Assembly (NCBI GenBank): GCA_913056125.1
Contig: CAJXNC010000001.1
Location: 124,001-188,000, forward strand
Reading direction: 5' to 3'
DNA: 64,000 bases
Source: an uncultured Altererythrobacter sp.
GTDB lineage: Bacteria; Pseudomonadota; Alphaproteobacteria; Sphingomonadales; Sphingomonadaceae
The position numbers and the translations under genes were made by a program. Below, one piece after another: positions 45,001 through 51,272 of this stretch (position 1 is its first letter; each line of letters begins with the position of its first letter). A model generated the notes under the pieces. The model searched no databases and was not told the origin of the DNA. It saw nothing but the letters and a program-made list of their open reading frames with translations.

Positions 45001-45987
45001 GCAGTAAACGAAGTGCTGCTTGACCAGGGCAGCAATGTCTATGGGTATAGCGATGTCTATCTCGAAGGTGCCCGGGTCCCGGGTGTCCGTACCGAGGAAA
45101 CCAATCTGGGCGACCTCACCGCTGACGCCAATGCCTATGCCGCGCGCGAGGCGCTCGGCCTCGACAATGACGAAGTGGTGGTCTCGTTCAAGAATGGGGG
45201 TGGTATCCGCGACTCGATTGGTGCTCTCGATACCGACTACGATACGGGCCTCACCTTCTTCGGACCCAATGAAGGCGGCGTGATTACCCAGCTTGATGTC
45301 GGTGCGGTGCTGGCTTTCAACAACGGCCTGATCGTATTCGACACCACGCCGCAGGGCCTGCTTAACATCCTAAATAGCCCGAACGTGTTCCAGGCTGCCA
45401 ATGGCGGCTTCGGACAGGTCAGCGGATTGCAGGTGAGCTACGATCCGGATGCCCCGCAGGGTGACCGGGTGATCGACATCGCGCTGGTCGACGGCAATGG
45501 CGACAAGATCGCTTTGGTCGACGATGGCGAAGTTGTCGACGGAGCGCCTTCGACCATCACCATGGTCACGCTGGACTTCATCGCTGCCAATGACGGTGAC
45601 GGTACGGAAATCGCCGAGAACGGCACCAATTTCCGCTACATCACCGTGGACGCTGAAGGGAACCTCGACGTATCGGGCGCGCTTGGCACGCTCGATCAGG
45701 GCGGCGGCGACCTGGTGGTCAATACGGGCGCATTCGTATCGGAAGGCGGCGAACAGAAGTTGGGTGAGCAACAGGCGCTGGCCGAATATCTCGGCGAATT
45801 CCATGGCACGCTGGAAGAGGCCTTCGACCAAGAGGACACACCGCAGGCCTTCGACGAGCGTATCCAGAACGTGGATGCGCGCGAAGATACCGTGCTCGAT
45901 GGTGCGGAGCTCGTAATGGAGCTCTCCATTGCTCCGACCGACCTGCTCGGTTTCGAACGCATGACCTTCGAAGACACCTTCGCCTGA
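39046..45987 (+). CDS. Giant T1SS-secreted protein: BapA prefix, Ig repeats, nested PhoX-like domain, 5'-nucleotidase
   Basis: 2313 residues, no classical signal peptide. Order: BapA/LapF-like prefix (1-110); hydrophobic segment (about 128-148) and eleven prolines (about 153-163); three Ig-like repeats of about 100 residues (166-470); a further beta-domain (470-580); first part of a choice-of-anchor-I beta-propeller (about 584-850); an inserted PhoX/DUF839-like domain (about 855-1390; FSRFCSANLF, IFFTGEEDGG, SPDNLDWADDGLIYVQED); second part of the propeller (about 1395-1620; YGARSFSILDENG); a metallophosphatase/5'-nucleotidase (about 1622-2280; GGDNYIP, TIGNHEFDKG, TNLGDLTADANAYA, KNGGGIRDS). 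The acidic C terminus with aromatic and hydrophobic residues fits a T1SS signal. The first phosphatase motif is variant (LLHFADAEL). It probably hydrolyses nucleotides and other phosphate esters at or outside the surface. The preceding T1SS operon supports the secretion route. Confidence 0.85.
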   Translation: MSLIIRVTSADNSKVYTQKLEGNEARIALPEDAKIAIVDEVSGQVVPVIPRITYNEDGEQLIAFSAEHDGEEIAIVVESEMAWPAEAQIDIAEGLETSEMLAASDEVVAEREGSIAERAEAFGAGFGVLPWVVIGALGIGGIIIAATDDDNTPPPPPPPPPPPAGDTTAPDAPENIDLAAVDDSGVSDSDNITSQTNGLTITGTAEANSDIEVFVDGTSVVTSTADGDGNFTVDLALSEGANGITVTATDAAGNISAASTALNVTVDMTIAAPSGLDLLAADDDGASNTDNVVSTGENLTISGVAEAGSTVTLSAGAAVVGTAVADASGAFTADVTLPAGSNEVTATATDIAGNTSAASAALSITVDDTAPAAPTNLRLDPADDDGSSSTDGVTDRRDDLTILGSAVPGSTVEIFADGDSLGTTTADANGHFSFTDDAEESGTFEITAVAIDQFGRASDPSEALTLSVGQPPQLLNTSIDGAGDVVTLYFDERLDESLADDIADGFVITNFGTTPATSVDVLGADINGNRITLYLAEPISAENGPAVSFTGAIADVTGNELSQIFFTDITNDISADPSGGLTFVQKGHIELDGAEIVAFDPESSRLFVTSGDGLQVLSVDANLNFELLGIVELGTNNVTSVAVKNGLVAVAVVADPSTDPGTVFLLDAGADVGTGMVLNSITVGSLPDMVTFTPDGNTVLVANEGESTTLDDVEEGADYVNPEGSVSLIDVSGGAAAASVQTAGFAAFNDRIDDLRAEGVRLFAGLGDLEDITVAQDVEPEYIAVSPDGKTALITLQEANAVAVLDIASATIIDIQPLGLKPWQDLPADFSDRDGGINLVDTIENSPTAMLQGQNGFVAQEIFTVGESLPSDGDDYTPVGVLDGLGAFELDGDTVRVFANHELTFFDGNTYELGNGAELTGARISFFDIDKGSLEIVDSGLAYHTVYNAAGEVYDGTNTLNSTGGGFSRFCSANLFEADTFGAGNGLVDTIFFTGEEDGGFFNPIGGNEWALDAETGEIWAIPFMGHGAWENITQVDTGTTTHVAFILADDSSPFNFDDDERLESAPLYLYVGEKDTSEGASFLGRNGLDGGDLFVWVPDAGADADTPSEFTGTGNSQAGTWVQIDNAPNLGEASEDGSSGFDEFGFPTQGNLWNQAEEAGAFQFSRPEDVATNPHDGSEFVLASTGREDDFDGDDLVGEIYTMDIVFDFDGEGNFNGATGDLNVLYDGDSDPSQTLRSPDNLDWADDGLIYVQEDRAVGGIFGDGAVNPNEAGIVRLDPAVEGGNPQRIANIDPSVTLPVGAVEENLFFNGQYDVGDWESSGILDVSSLFGAEPGSLFLSTVQAHGIDDQGRFEATEGTLAERLTDDDLKEGGQLLFLGQPELLQRDNDGVYGQYMPDSIASFTGGDGKTYYVIANEGDARDDFIDDVDGRGDDLDLDPTIFPDAGWIQRDDILGRLEVTTFEGLNGDTDNDGDVDKILAYGARSFSILDENGNIIYDSGSHIEEFVATGGLFDEDDAITGLFDDGRSDAKGPEPEGITTGVYGDHVLAFVALERGGGGVMVYDVTDPTEVEFVTYMRDLRDIAPEGLIYIPAADSPSGKPVLVVASEETSTLTGFEIAPAETYTLQLLHFADAELKSLGIETAPNLAALVDAFEDLSSNSITLAGGDNYIPGLFFTAQNADAVEETLGFNGGPKVDIAIHNAIGVQASTIGNHEFDKGTGTFASAIAASGAYDGALFPYLSANLDFSGDASLNALFQETLGVGGLELASELSNSIVPSAVIEEGGELIGLVGATTQVLSTITSLGNVEVKGPDSNDMAALAAILQPYIDDLVDQGVNKIVLMSHLQQLELEIALAPMLEGVDIILGAGSNTLLSDENDELVAFPGHPATSQGDYPIVTQGADGATTVIVNTDNEYTYLGRLVVDFDAEGNIIAESLEDYTFVNGAYAATAENVAAAWGVDVEDLDDTAFGEGTRGAEVQELIDAVNEVLLDQGSNVYGYSDVYLEGARVPGVRTEETNLGDLTADANAYAAREALGLDNDEVVVSFKNGGGIRDSIGALDTDYDTGLTFFGPNEGGVITQLDVGAVLAFNNGLIVFDTTPQGLLNILNSPNVFQAANGGFGQVSGLQVSYDPDAPQGDRVIDIALVDGNGDKIALVDDGEVVDGAPSTITMVTLDFIAANDGDGTEIAENGTNFRYITVDAEGNLDVSGALGTLDQGGGDLVVNTGAFVSEGGEQKLGEQQALAEYLGEFHGTLEEAFDQEDTPQAFDERIQNVDAREDTVLDGAELVMELSIAPTDLLGFERMTFEDTFA

Positions 45988-46006
45988 TCGCAGCCAAGGC
46001 GATGGA

Positions 46007-46047
46007 AATGGGCTCCGGAGCTTCGGCTTCGGAGCCCATTGCTTTTC
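46007..46047 (+). terminator. Intrinsic terminator of the giant gene
   Basis: AATGGGCTCCG (46007-46017) and CGGAGCCCATT (46030-46040) pair perfectly over 11 bp. The loop contains an AGC-TTCG-GCT tetraloop stem, and GCTTTTCC follows. This is the clearest rho-independent terminator in the window. Confidence 0.85.
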
Positions 46048-46069
46048 CGGGTCCGGCATGGGCGCCGTT

Positions 46070-46114
46070 ATTACCAGCATCCGGTGACGAGTTACCTTCA
46101 GGCTGCCAGCATCC
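46070..46114 (+). mobile_element. IS6-like right-end fragment (copy G)
   Basis: GACGAGTTACCTTCAGGCTG followed by CCAGCATCC (46086-46114) matches the right-end segment GACGAGTTGCCTTCAGACTG/ACAGCACC of copy A with four changes and one extra base. Only the extreme right end is recognisable. Confidence 0.45.
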
Positions 46115-46150
46115 GTCGACCACCGTTGCAACAGTCTTTCGTGCCGCGAT

Positions 46151-46176
46151 CAAGGCTGCGCGCGCACGCCTCCGTC
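46151..46176 (+). promoter_or_regulatory. Candidate promoter shared with the autotransporter gene
   Basis: CAAGGCT-N14-CCGTC, with GCACGCCTCCGTC at its 3' end, matches 51213-51238 upstream of the autotransporter (21 of 28 aligned bases, same spacing). A CGTC-like -10 is usual for ECF promoters. It is low-confidence because only two sites are seen. Confidence 0.35.
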
Positions 46177-46277
46177 ATGCTTCCGAAAACCCATCTCGAG
46201 GAAACGGTCCAGCGTTGCTGGTCGCAGCTGGACCGGCTTTCCCCGCGATAGAACAGAGAAGAGGAAGGATGGAACTT

Positions 46278-46970
46278 ATGAAATATGTGGTGTTGATCGG
46301 GGCCCTTGCCGCAAGCATTGCAGTGCCTGCCCAGGCACAGCAATTCTCGGGCTTTCGCATTGAGGCCCGCGGAGGCTGGGAAGAGGTCGAGGCAAAGGCG
46401 ACCTATCCCAATCCCGATGACGACGACGATGTGGACGGTGACGAGTTCCTGTCCGGTTCGGAAAGTGACAGCGCAATCTCCTACGGGATCGAGCTTGGTT
46501 ACGATGTAGATCTGGGCAGCAATGTCGTGCTGGGCGCCTATGCCGGCCTCGACTTCTCCGATGCCGGGCAGTGTTCCGAAGTGGTGGGTGACGACCTTGT
46601 CTGCGCCGATACTGGCCGGAACTTCACCATTGGCGTTCGCGCCGGCGTTCCGCTGGGTGACACCGCCCTGCTCTATGCCAAGGGCGGCTATTCCAATGGT
46701 CGGCTCGAAGCGAGTTACGATGAAGATTTAACCGATAATGACGATGCGACGCCGGGTGCGGTGGCGCAGGTCGAGGAGAATTTCGACGGCTACCATGTCG
46801 GTGGCGGTGTGGAATTCGCCCTGGGCGGTGGCCTCTATGCCAAGGCGGAGTATCTCTACACCGACTATGGCAGCAGGTCCTTCCTGCTGGACGAGATCGC
46901 CAGCGATCCAACCCTGCGTATCGGTTCCAACCGCCACCAGGCCACTGTCGGCGTCGGTATCCGGTTCTGA
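46278..46970 (+). CDS. Outer-membrane beta-barrel protein (OmpA-like/OMP_b-brl)
   Basis: 230 residues with a signal peptide (MKYVVLIGALAASIAVPAQA) and an eight-strand barrel pattern (SYGIELGYDVDLGSNVVLG; YAKAEYLYTDYG) ending in VGVGIRF. An acidic loop (DDDDDVDGDEF) could bind cations. ATG at 46278 is chosen because AGGAAGG lies 9 bp upstream; the in-frame ATG at 46269 is too close to that site. It is a single gene with a strong hairpin downstream. Its function is structural or porin-like; no specific role is evident. Confidence 0.8.
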   Translation: MKYVVLIGALAASIAVPAQAQQFSGFRIEARGGWEEVEAKATYPNPDDDDDVDGDEFLSGSESDSAISYGIELGYDVDLGSNVVLGAYAGLDFSDAGQCSEVVGDDLVCADTGRNFTIGVRAGVPLGDTALLYAKGGYSNGRLEASYDEDLTDNDDATPGAVAQVEENFDGYHVGGGVEFALGGGLYAKAEYLYTDYGSRSFLLDEIASDPTLRIGSNRHQATVGVGIRF

Positions 46971-47088
46971 GGTGATGCGAGGAGGTGCCGCTTGCGGTTC
47001 TTCCTTGCTGCGCCGGAACGGTCTTGCGCCCGAACCGGTCAGGGACGGTGTCTCTGGTATGGCCCCCAAGCAGATCATGGAACCGTCC

Positions 47089-47132
47089 GGAAATGGCGAT
47101 GTGCGGCACGGCGCTGGCACATCGCCATTTCC
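47089..47132 (+). terminator. Long perfect hairpin after the OMP gene
   Basis: Arms 47089-47103 and 47118-47132 are perfectly complementary over 15 bp (GGAAATGGCGATGTG), extendable by one C-G pair, with a 12-14-nt loop. It lies 119 bp after the OMP stop and 113 bp before the sigma gene. Confidence 0.5.
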
Positions 47133-47244
47133 AACGTTATATGCCCGCCCGGGGCAGGGGTGCGACCGATCGGTTGCGCCTTCTTATCGTATATTGTCCG
47201 ACCTTCAGCATCGAGCCAGTCCTGGTATTCCAAAGCCGCTACCC

Positions 47245-47781
47245 ATGACAGGAACGCCCCCCGTATCGAGTGCGGGCCTTGAAGCCGCATTCCTGCAGAA
47301 TCGCGAGCGCCTGCTGCGATTCCTGCTCGCCCGCGGTGTGGGCGATGCCGCAGAAGACGTGCTGCAGGAAATCTGGCTCAAGATTGCCGATGCAAGGCCC
47401 AGGCCGATCGCTTCGCCCCTTTCCTATCTCTATCGCACCGCCGACAGCCTGCTGATCGACCGCTACCGTTCGCGACGGCAAGCGGAGAAGCGCGATCGCG
47501 ACTGGAGCGATATCCATGCGGATACGGTGACCGGGATTTCCGACATCCCATCGGCCGACAGGCAACTGGCGGGCAAGCAGCTCGCCCAGTTGGTCGAGGA
47601 ATTACTGGATGGTCTCGAACCGCCCCGGGTCGGCCAGATATTCCGCCGCCATCGCGTGGACGGCATCCCGCAGCGCCAGGTGGCCGAGGAATTTGGCGTC
47701 AGCCTGAGCACGGTGGAAAGCGATTTGCGCAGCGCATACCGCGCGCTCACCGAATTTCGGGAGAAGATCGATGAGGTTTGA
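47245..47781 (+). CDS. ECF RNA polymerase sigma factor (second FecI-type)
   Basis: 178 residues from ATG 47245. Region 2 is LLRFLLARGVGDAAEDVLQE followed by IWLKIADA; region 4 has GIPQRQVAEEFGVSLSTVES followed by DLRSAYRALTEF. The long upstream in-frame extension overlaps the OMP gene in another frame and is ignored. It is followed by FecR, an STN receptor and an autotransporter on the same strand, so it most likely controls this surface-signalling module. Confidence 0.87.
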   Translation: MTGTPPVSSAGLEAAFLQNRERLLRFLLARGVGDAAEDVLQEIWLKIADARPRPIASPLSYLYRTADSLLIDRYRSRRQAEKRDRDWSDIHADTVTGISDIPSADRQLAGKQLAQLVEELLDGLEPPRVGQIFRRHRVDGIPQRQVAEEFGVSLSTVESDLRSAYRALTEFREKIDEV

Positions 47782-47819
47782 GGCGCTCGTCTCCGTCCTG
47801 TCTTGTGAAGTGACAGAAC

Positions 47820-48749
47820 ATGCCGACTGACAAGACCATCCAAGAGCAGGCGCTTGCCTGGGCAGTGAAGGCCGCCGACCCCGCATTCGAGCGATGGGAG
47901 GAATTTACACTTTGGCTGGAGAGCGATCCGGCGCATGCGCAGGCCTATAACGAAATCTCGGCCAGCGTAGCCGAGGCGACCGATGCCCTAGCGCAGGCCG
48001 AACAAGCATCACTGCCGGTCGCGAATGACGATGACATCCAGCCGATCAATTTCTCCCGCCGCTGGCTTGGTGGTGCCGTCGCTGCGGCGCTGGTGCTGGC
48101 TGTCACTTTCGGATTTGGCTTGGGCGATGGCAAACGCACCCTGCAGTCAGAACCGGGCGAAGTGCTTCTGGTCGAGCTGGAGGATGGTGGCTCTATCGAA
48201 CTGGCTGGCGGTAGTAGGATAGAAATCGACGAGGACAATCCGCGTTTTGCCCAGCTCGAATATGGGCAGGCCATCTTCACAATCGTCCACGACGAGAGCG
48301 ATCCCTTTGTCGTGCTCGCGGGTGGCCAGCGGCTGGTCGATGTCGGCACGGTATTCGATGTGAACCTGCGCGCCGACGGTCTGGTCTTGGGCGTGTCCGA
48401 AGGCGCGGTAATCTTCAATCCGGACAGGCAGGCCGTCACCGTCGAGCCAGGCCAGATGCTGTTCAATGCCACCGGCTCCGAAGAGGTCGAGATGACCGAG
48501 ATCCTGCCTGAAATGGTCGGCGAGTGGCGCGAGGGCAGGCTGACCTTCGATCAGGTTTCCCTCGGCGTCGTGGCGTCCGAACTGACGCGTGCAACCGGCG
48601 TCGACTTCGCAGCTGCTAATGGTGGCGGCAGCGAAATTTCCGGCAGCATCATCTTCTCCAGCATCGCGGAAGATCCGGCCATGCTGGAGGACCTTCTTGG
48701 CGTCCGCGTCCGCCCGGACGGGCAGGGATGGGTGATCGAGGGACGCTGA
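47820..48749 (+). CDS. FecR-family anti-sigma/transmembrane regulator (second)
   Basis: 309 residues: N-terminal anti-sigma part (QALAWAVKAADPAFERWEEF), a membrane helix (about 82-102), periplasmic FecR domain (GGSIELAGGSRIEIDEDNPR; GQAIFTIVHDESDPF) and a C-terminal DUF4974/STN-like part (LGVVASELTRATGVDFAA). It overlaps the start of the TonB-receptor gene by 22 bp. It is partner of the sigma factor and of the STN receptor. Confidence 0.88.
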   Translation: MPTDKTIQEQALAWAVKAADPAFERWEEFTLWLESDPAHAQAYNEISASVAEATDALAQAEQASLPVANDDDIQPINFSRRWLGGAVAAALVLAVTFGFGLGDGKRTLQSEPGEVLLVELEDGGSIELAGGSRIEIDEDNPRFAQLEYGQAIFTIVHDESDPFVVLAGGQRLVDVGTVFDVNLRADGLVLGVSEGAVIFNPDRQAVTVEPGQMLFNATGSEEVEMTEILPEMVGEWREGRLTFDQVSLGVVASELTRATGVDFAAANGGGSEISGSIIFSSIAEDPAMLEDLLGVRVRPDGQGWVIEGR

Positions 48750-51193
48750 TCTTGCGCTTGCTGGCGACCATAATCGCATGCCTGCTTGCTGGCATCTCGA
48801 TCTCGGCTTCGGCGCGGGAAGTGGCGGTGGACAGCCCCGCGGGGATGGCGGCGCGCGCCGCCATCGCGATTGCGCGGCAGACCGGTACCAGCATCGTCAT
48901 TACAGACGGCGATCTTTCGCGGCGCCGCGTGCCGGCCATTCGCGGCCAGATGGATGCCGAAGCAGCCGTGCGCAGGCTCGCCAGCGCGATTGGTGGCGAT
49001 ATCGTTCGAGCAGGCGGTTCGGGCTGGCGGATTGTCGCCGCGCCATCACGCGGGCCACCGCGCCAAAGCGCCGCCTCGTCCCGGCGCGATCCCGCTCCAT
49101 CGCTGCAAGCTACACCTCCACCGCCCCCTCCGCCGGTGGAAATCGTCGTTCTGGCGAGCAAACGGCAACTACCGCTGGACGATTATGCCGGGCAGGTCTC
49201 GATCATAGACGGACAGGATCTGGCATTCGGCGGCGTTGGCGGCACGGAGAGGATCGCCCAGCGCCTCTCCTCCCTGTCCTCGACCCATCTGGGGAGCGGT
49301 CGTAACAAGCTGTTCATTCGCGGTATCGCCGATTCCAGTTTCACCGGGCCGACCCAGGCGACGGTGGGTCAATACCTTGGTGACCTTCGGCTAAGCTACA
49401 ATGCGCCCGATCCCGATTTGCGCTTGTCCGACCTCGAGCGTGTCGAGGTCCTCGAGGGCCCGCAGGGCACATTATACGGTGCGGGATCGCTGGGCGGGAT
49501 TATCCGGCTGGTGCCCAATGCGCCCGAACTCGGCATTACCGAGGGATTGGTCCAGTTTGGCGGCGGCCTGACACAGCATGGCGCGGCCAGCGCAGACGTG
49601 AACGCCACCCTCAATTTCCCGCTCCTGCACGAGGACGTGGCACTGCGCGTGACTTTGGATGCATCGACGCAGGGCGGCTATATCGACAAGCCTTTGCTCG
49701 GTCTTGAGGACGTAAATCGCACCGATATCTATGGTGGGCGCGCCACTTTGCGCTTCGAACTTTCACCCGACTGGACGGTCGATTTGATGGGCGTGCGCCA
49801 GTCCAACCGTTCTGCCGACAGTCAATATGCCGACCGCTTTGGTCCGCCACTCCAGCGTTCTGCCACGGTCGAGGAAGGATCGGACGCGGACTATGCGCAG
49901 GCGCAGCTGGTGGTCAGCGGATGGATTGGCGATTTGCGTTTCCGGTCGAGTACCGGACTTGCTTGGCAGGACTTGCTCGAACGCTTCGATGCGACCCTCC
50001 CCGATGGCCCGGCACGCGTCTTCACGCAGTCGAACGATAGCGAAATCATCGCCAATGAAACACGCATCTGGCGTCCGATGGAAGGTCGCTGGGGCTGGCT
50101 CTTCGGCCTGAGCTACATTCACAACGAGACCGTTCTCAAACGGCAGCTCGACAGCGAACTCGAGAGGCTGACGCCGACGGGCGTGCGCAATGTGATCGAC
50201 GAGGGAACGCTCTATGGCGAAGCCAGCTATCGCTTGCGACCAGGGCTGGTGGCCACGGCCGGCGGGCGTCTTACGCATACCAGGCTTGGGGGCGAGGGCG
50301 AGGATGTCGTTCCCCTGTTGGTCGCTCGCTTTGCCGATGTCACGGCGTCACGTGCGGAAACGGTATTCCTGCCATCGGCCTCGCTATTGGCGCAGATGGG
50401 GAGCGATACATCTCTCTTCCTGCGATACCAGGAGGGCTTTCGACCAGGCGGCCTGGCGATCGAGGGTCCGTTTGTCCGCCAGTTCGACAACGATCAGACC
50501 GCCACCTACGAACTCGGCCTTCGCCACGCAGGCGGTGGTCGCCGGCCTTTCGATTTCGATGCCAGCCTTTCCTACACGCGGTGGCAGGACATCCAGGCGG
50601 ACTTCATCGACGGGTCGGGCCTGCCGAGCACGGCGAATATCGGCGATGGCACGATCTGGTCAGCCAGTTTCTCGACCGGGCTGGAGGTAACACGCGAATT
50701 GAGGCTGGAGGCCGGCGCGGTCATCAACAAGGGCAAGGTTGACGATCCCGATCCGCTTGCGCTGTCCCTCTTTACACAGATTGGTGAGCTTCCGCCCGAA
50801 CTGGGACTGGATGACGGGCAAGTAGATTTTGCCGCCGGCCTGCGCCTGACGCAGGTTCCCAATGTCGCGCGCTTTGCCGGACGTGTGGGCTTCGAATATG
50901 AGAAGCCAATCAGCCGAAGTCTCGACCTGACGGCGCAAGGATGGGCCAGCTATGTCGGCAAATCGCGCCTCGGTATCGGTCCCGAACTGGGCGAATTGCA
51001 GGGCAATTATCTCGATAGCGGGCTGACGGTTCGTATCGGGGGCAGCCGCCAGGGTGTTTCCCTGGTACTGACCAACCTGTTCGATGTCGAAGGCAATCGC
51101 TTCGCACTGGGAACGCCATTCGTGATCGATCGCGAGCAGGTCACGCCGCTGCGTCCGCGCTCCATCAGGTTGGGCTTCGACGCCGCATTCTGA
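48728..51193 (+). CDS. TonB-dependent receptor with STN domain (second signalling receptor)
   Basis: 821 residues: signal peptide (about 8-30), STN domain (about 35-100: GMAARAAIAIARQTGTSIVI), an unusual proline/serine linker (about 108-135, seven prolines), TonB box-like VEIVVLASKRQLP, plug (LFIRGIADSSFTGPTQATVG; VEVLEGPQGTLYGAGSLGG) and barrel ending in LGFDAAF. The first in-frame ATG is inside fecR; a TTG at 48752 preceded by GAGG is an alternative start that places the signal peptide at the N terminus. The ligand is unknown. It signals through the adjacent FecR/sigma pair. Confidence 0.87.
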   Translation: MGDRGTLILRLLATIIACLLAGISISASAREVAVDSPAGMAARAAIAIARQTGTSIVITDGDLSRRRVPAIRGQMDAEAAVRRLASAIGGDIVRAGGSGWRIVAAPSRGPPRQSAASSRRDPAPSLQATPPPPPPPVEIVVLASKRQLPLDDYAGQVSIIDGQDLAFGGVGGTERIAQRLSSLSSTHLGSGRNKLFIRGIADSSFTGPTQATVGQYLGDLRLSYNAPDPDLRLSDLERVEVLEGPQGTLYGAGSLGGIIRLVPNAPELGITEGLVQFGGGLTQHGAASADVNATLNFPLLHEDVALRVTLDASTQGGYIDKPLLGLEDVNRTDIYGGRATLRFELSPDWTVDLMGVRQSNRSADSQYADRFGPPLQRSATVEEGSDADYAQAQLVVSGWIGDLRFRSSTGLAWQDLLERFDATLPDGPARVFTQSNDSEIIANETRIWRPMEGRWGWLFGLSYIHNETVLKRQLDSELERLTPTGVRNVIDEGTLYGEASYRLRPGLVATAGGRLTHTRLGGEGEDVVPLLVARFADVTASRAETVFLPSASLLAQMGSDTSLFLRYQEGFRPGGLAIEGPFVRQFDNDQTATYELGLRHAGGGRRPFDFDASLSYTRWQDIQADFIDGSGLPSTANIGDGTIWSASFSTGLEVTRELRLEAGAVINKGKVDDPDPLALSLFTQIGELPPELGLDDGQVDFAAGLRLTQVPNVARFAGRVGFEYEKPISRSLDLTAQGWASYVGKSRLGIGPELGELQGNYLDSGLTVRIGGSRQGVSLVLTNLFDVEGNRFALGTPFVIDREQVTPLRPRSIRLGFDAAF

Positions 51194-51212
51194 GAAATTT
51201 CCTGGGTGCGTC

Positions 51213-51238
51213 CAAGGCTCCCGACGCATGCCTCCGTC
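51213..51238 (+). promoter_or_regulatory. Candidate promoter of the autotransporter gene
   Basis: CAAGGCT-N14-CCGTC with GCATGCCTCCGTC, matching 46151-46176 upstream of the OMP gene. It lies in the 79-bp gap before the autotransporter start. Confidence 0.35.
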
Positions 51239-51272
51239 CTCCCATAAACATAGATTTTGGGAGCTCTTTTTC

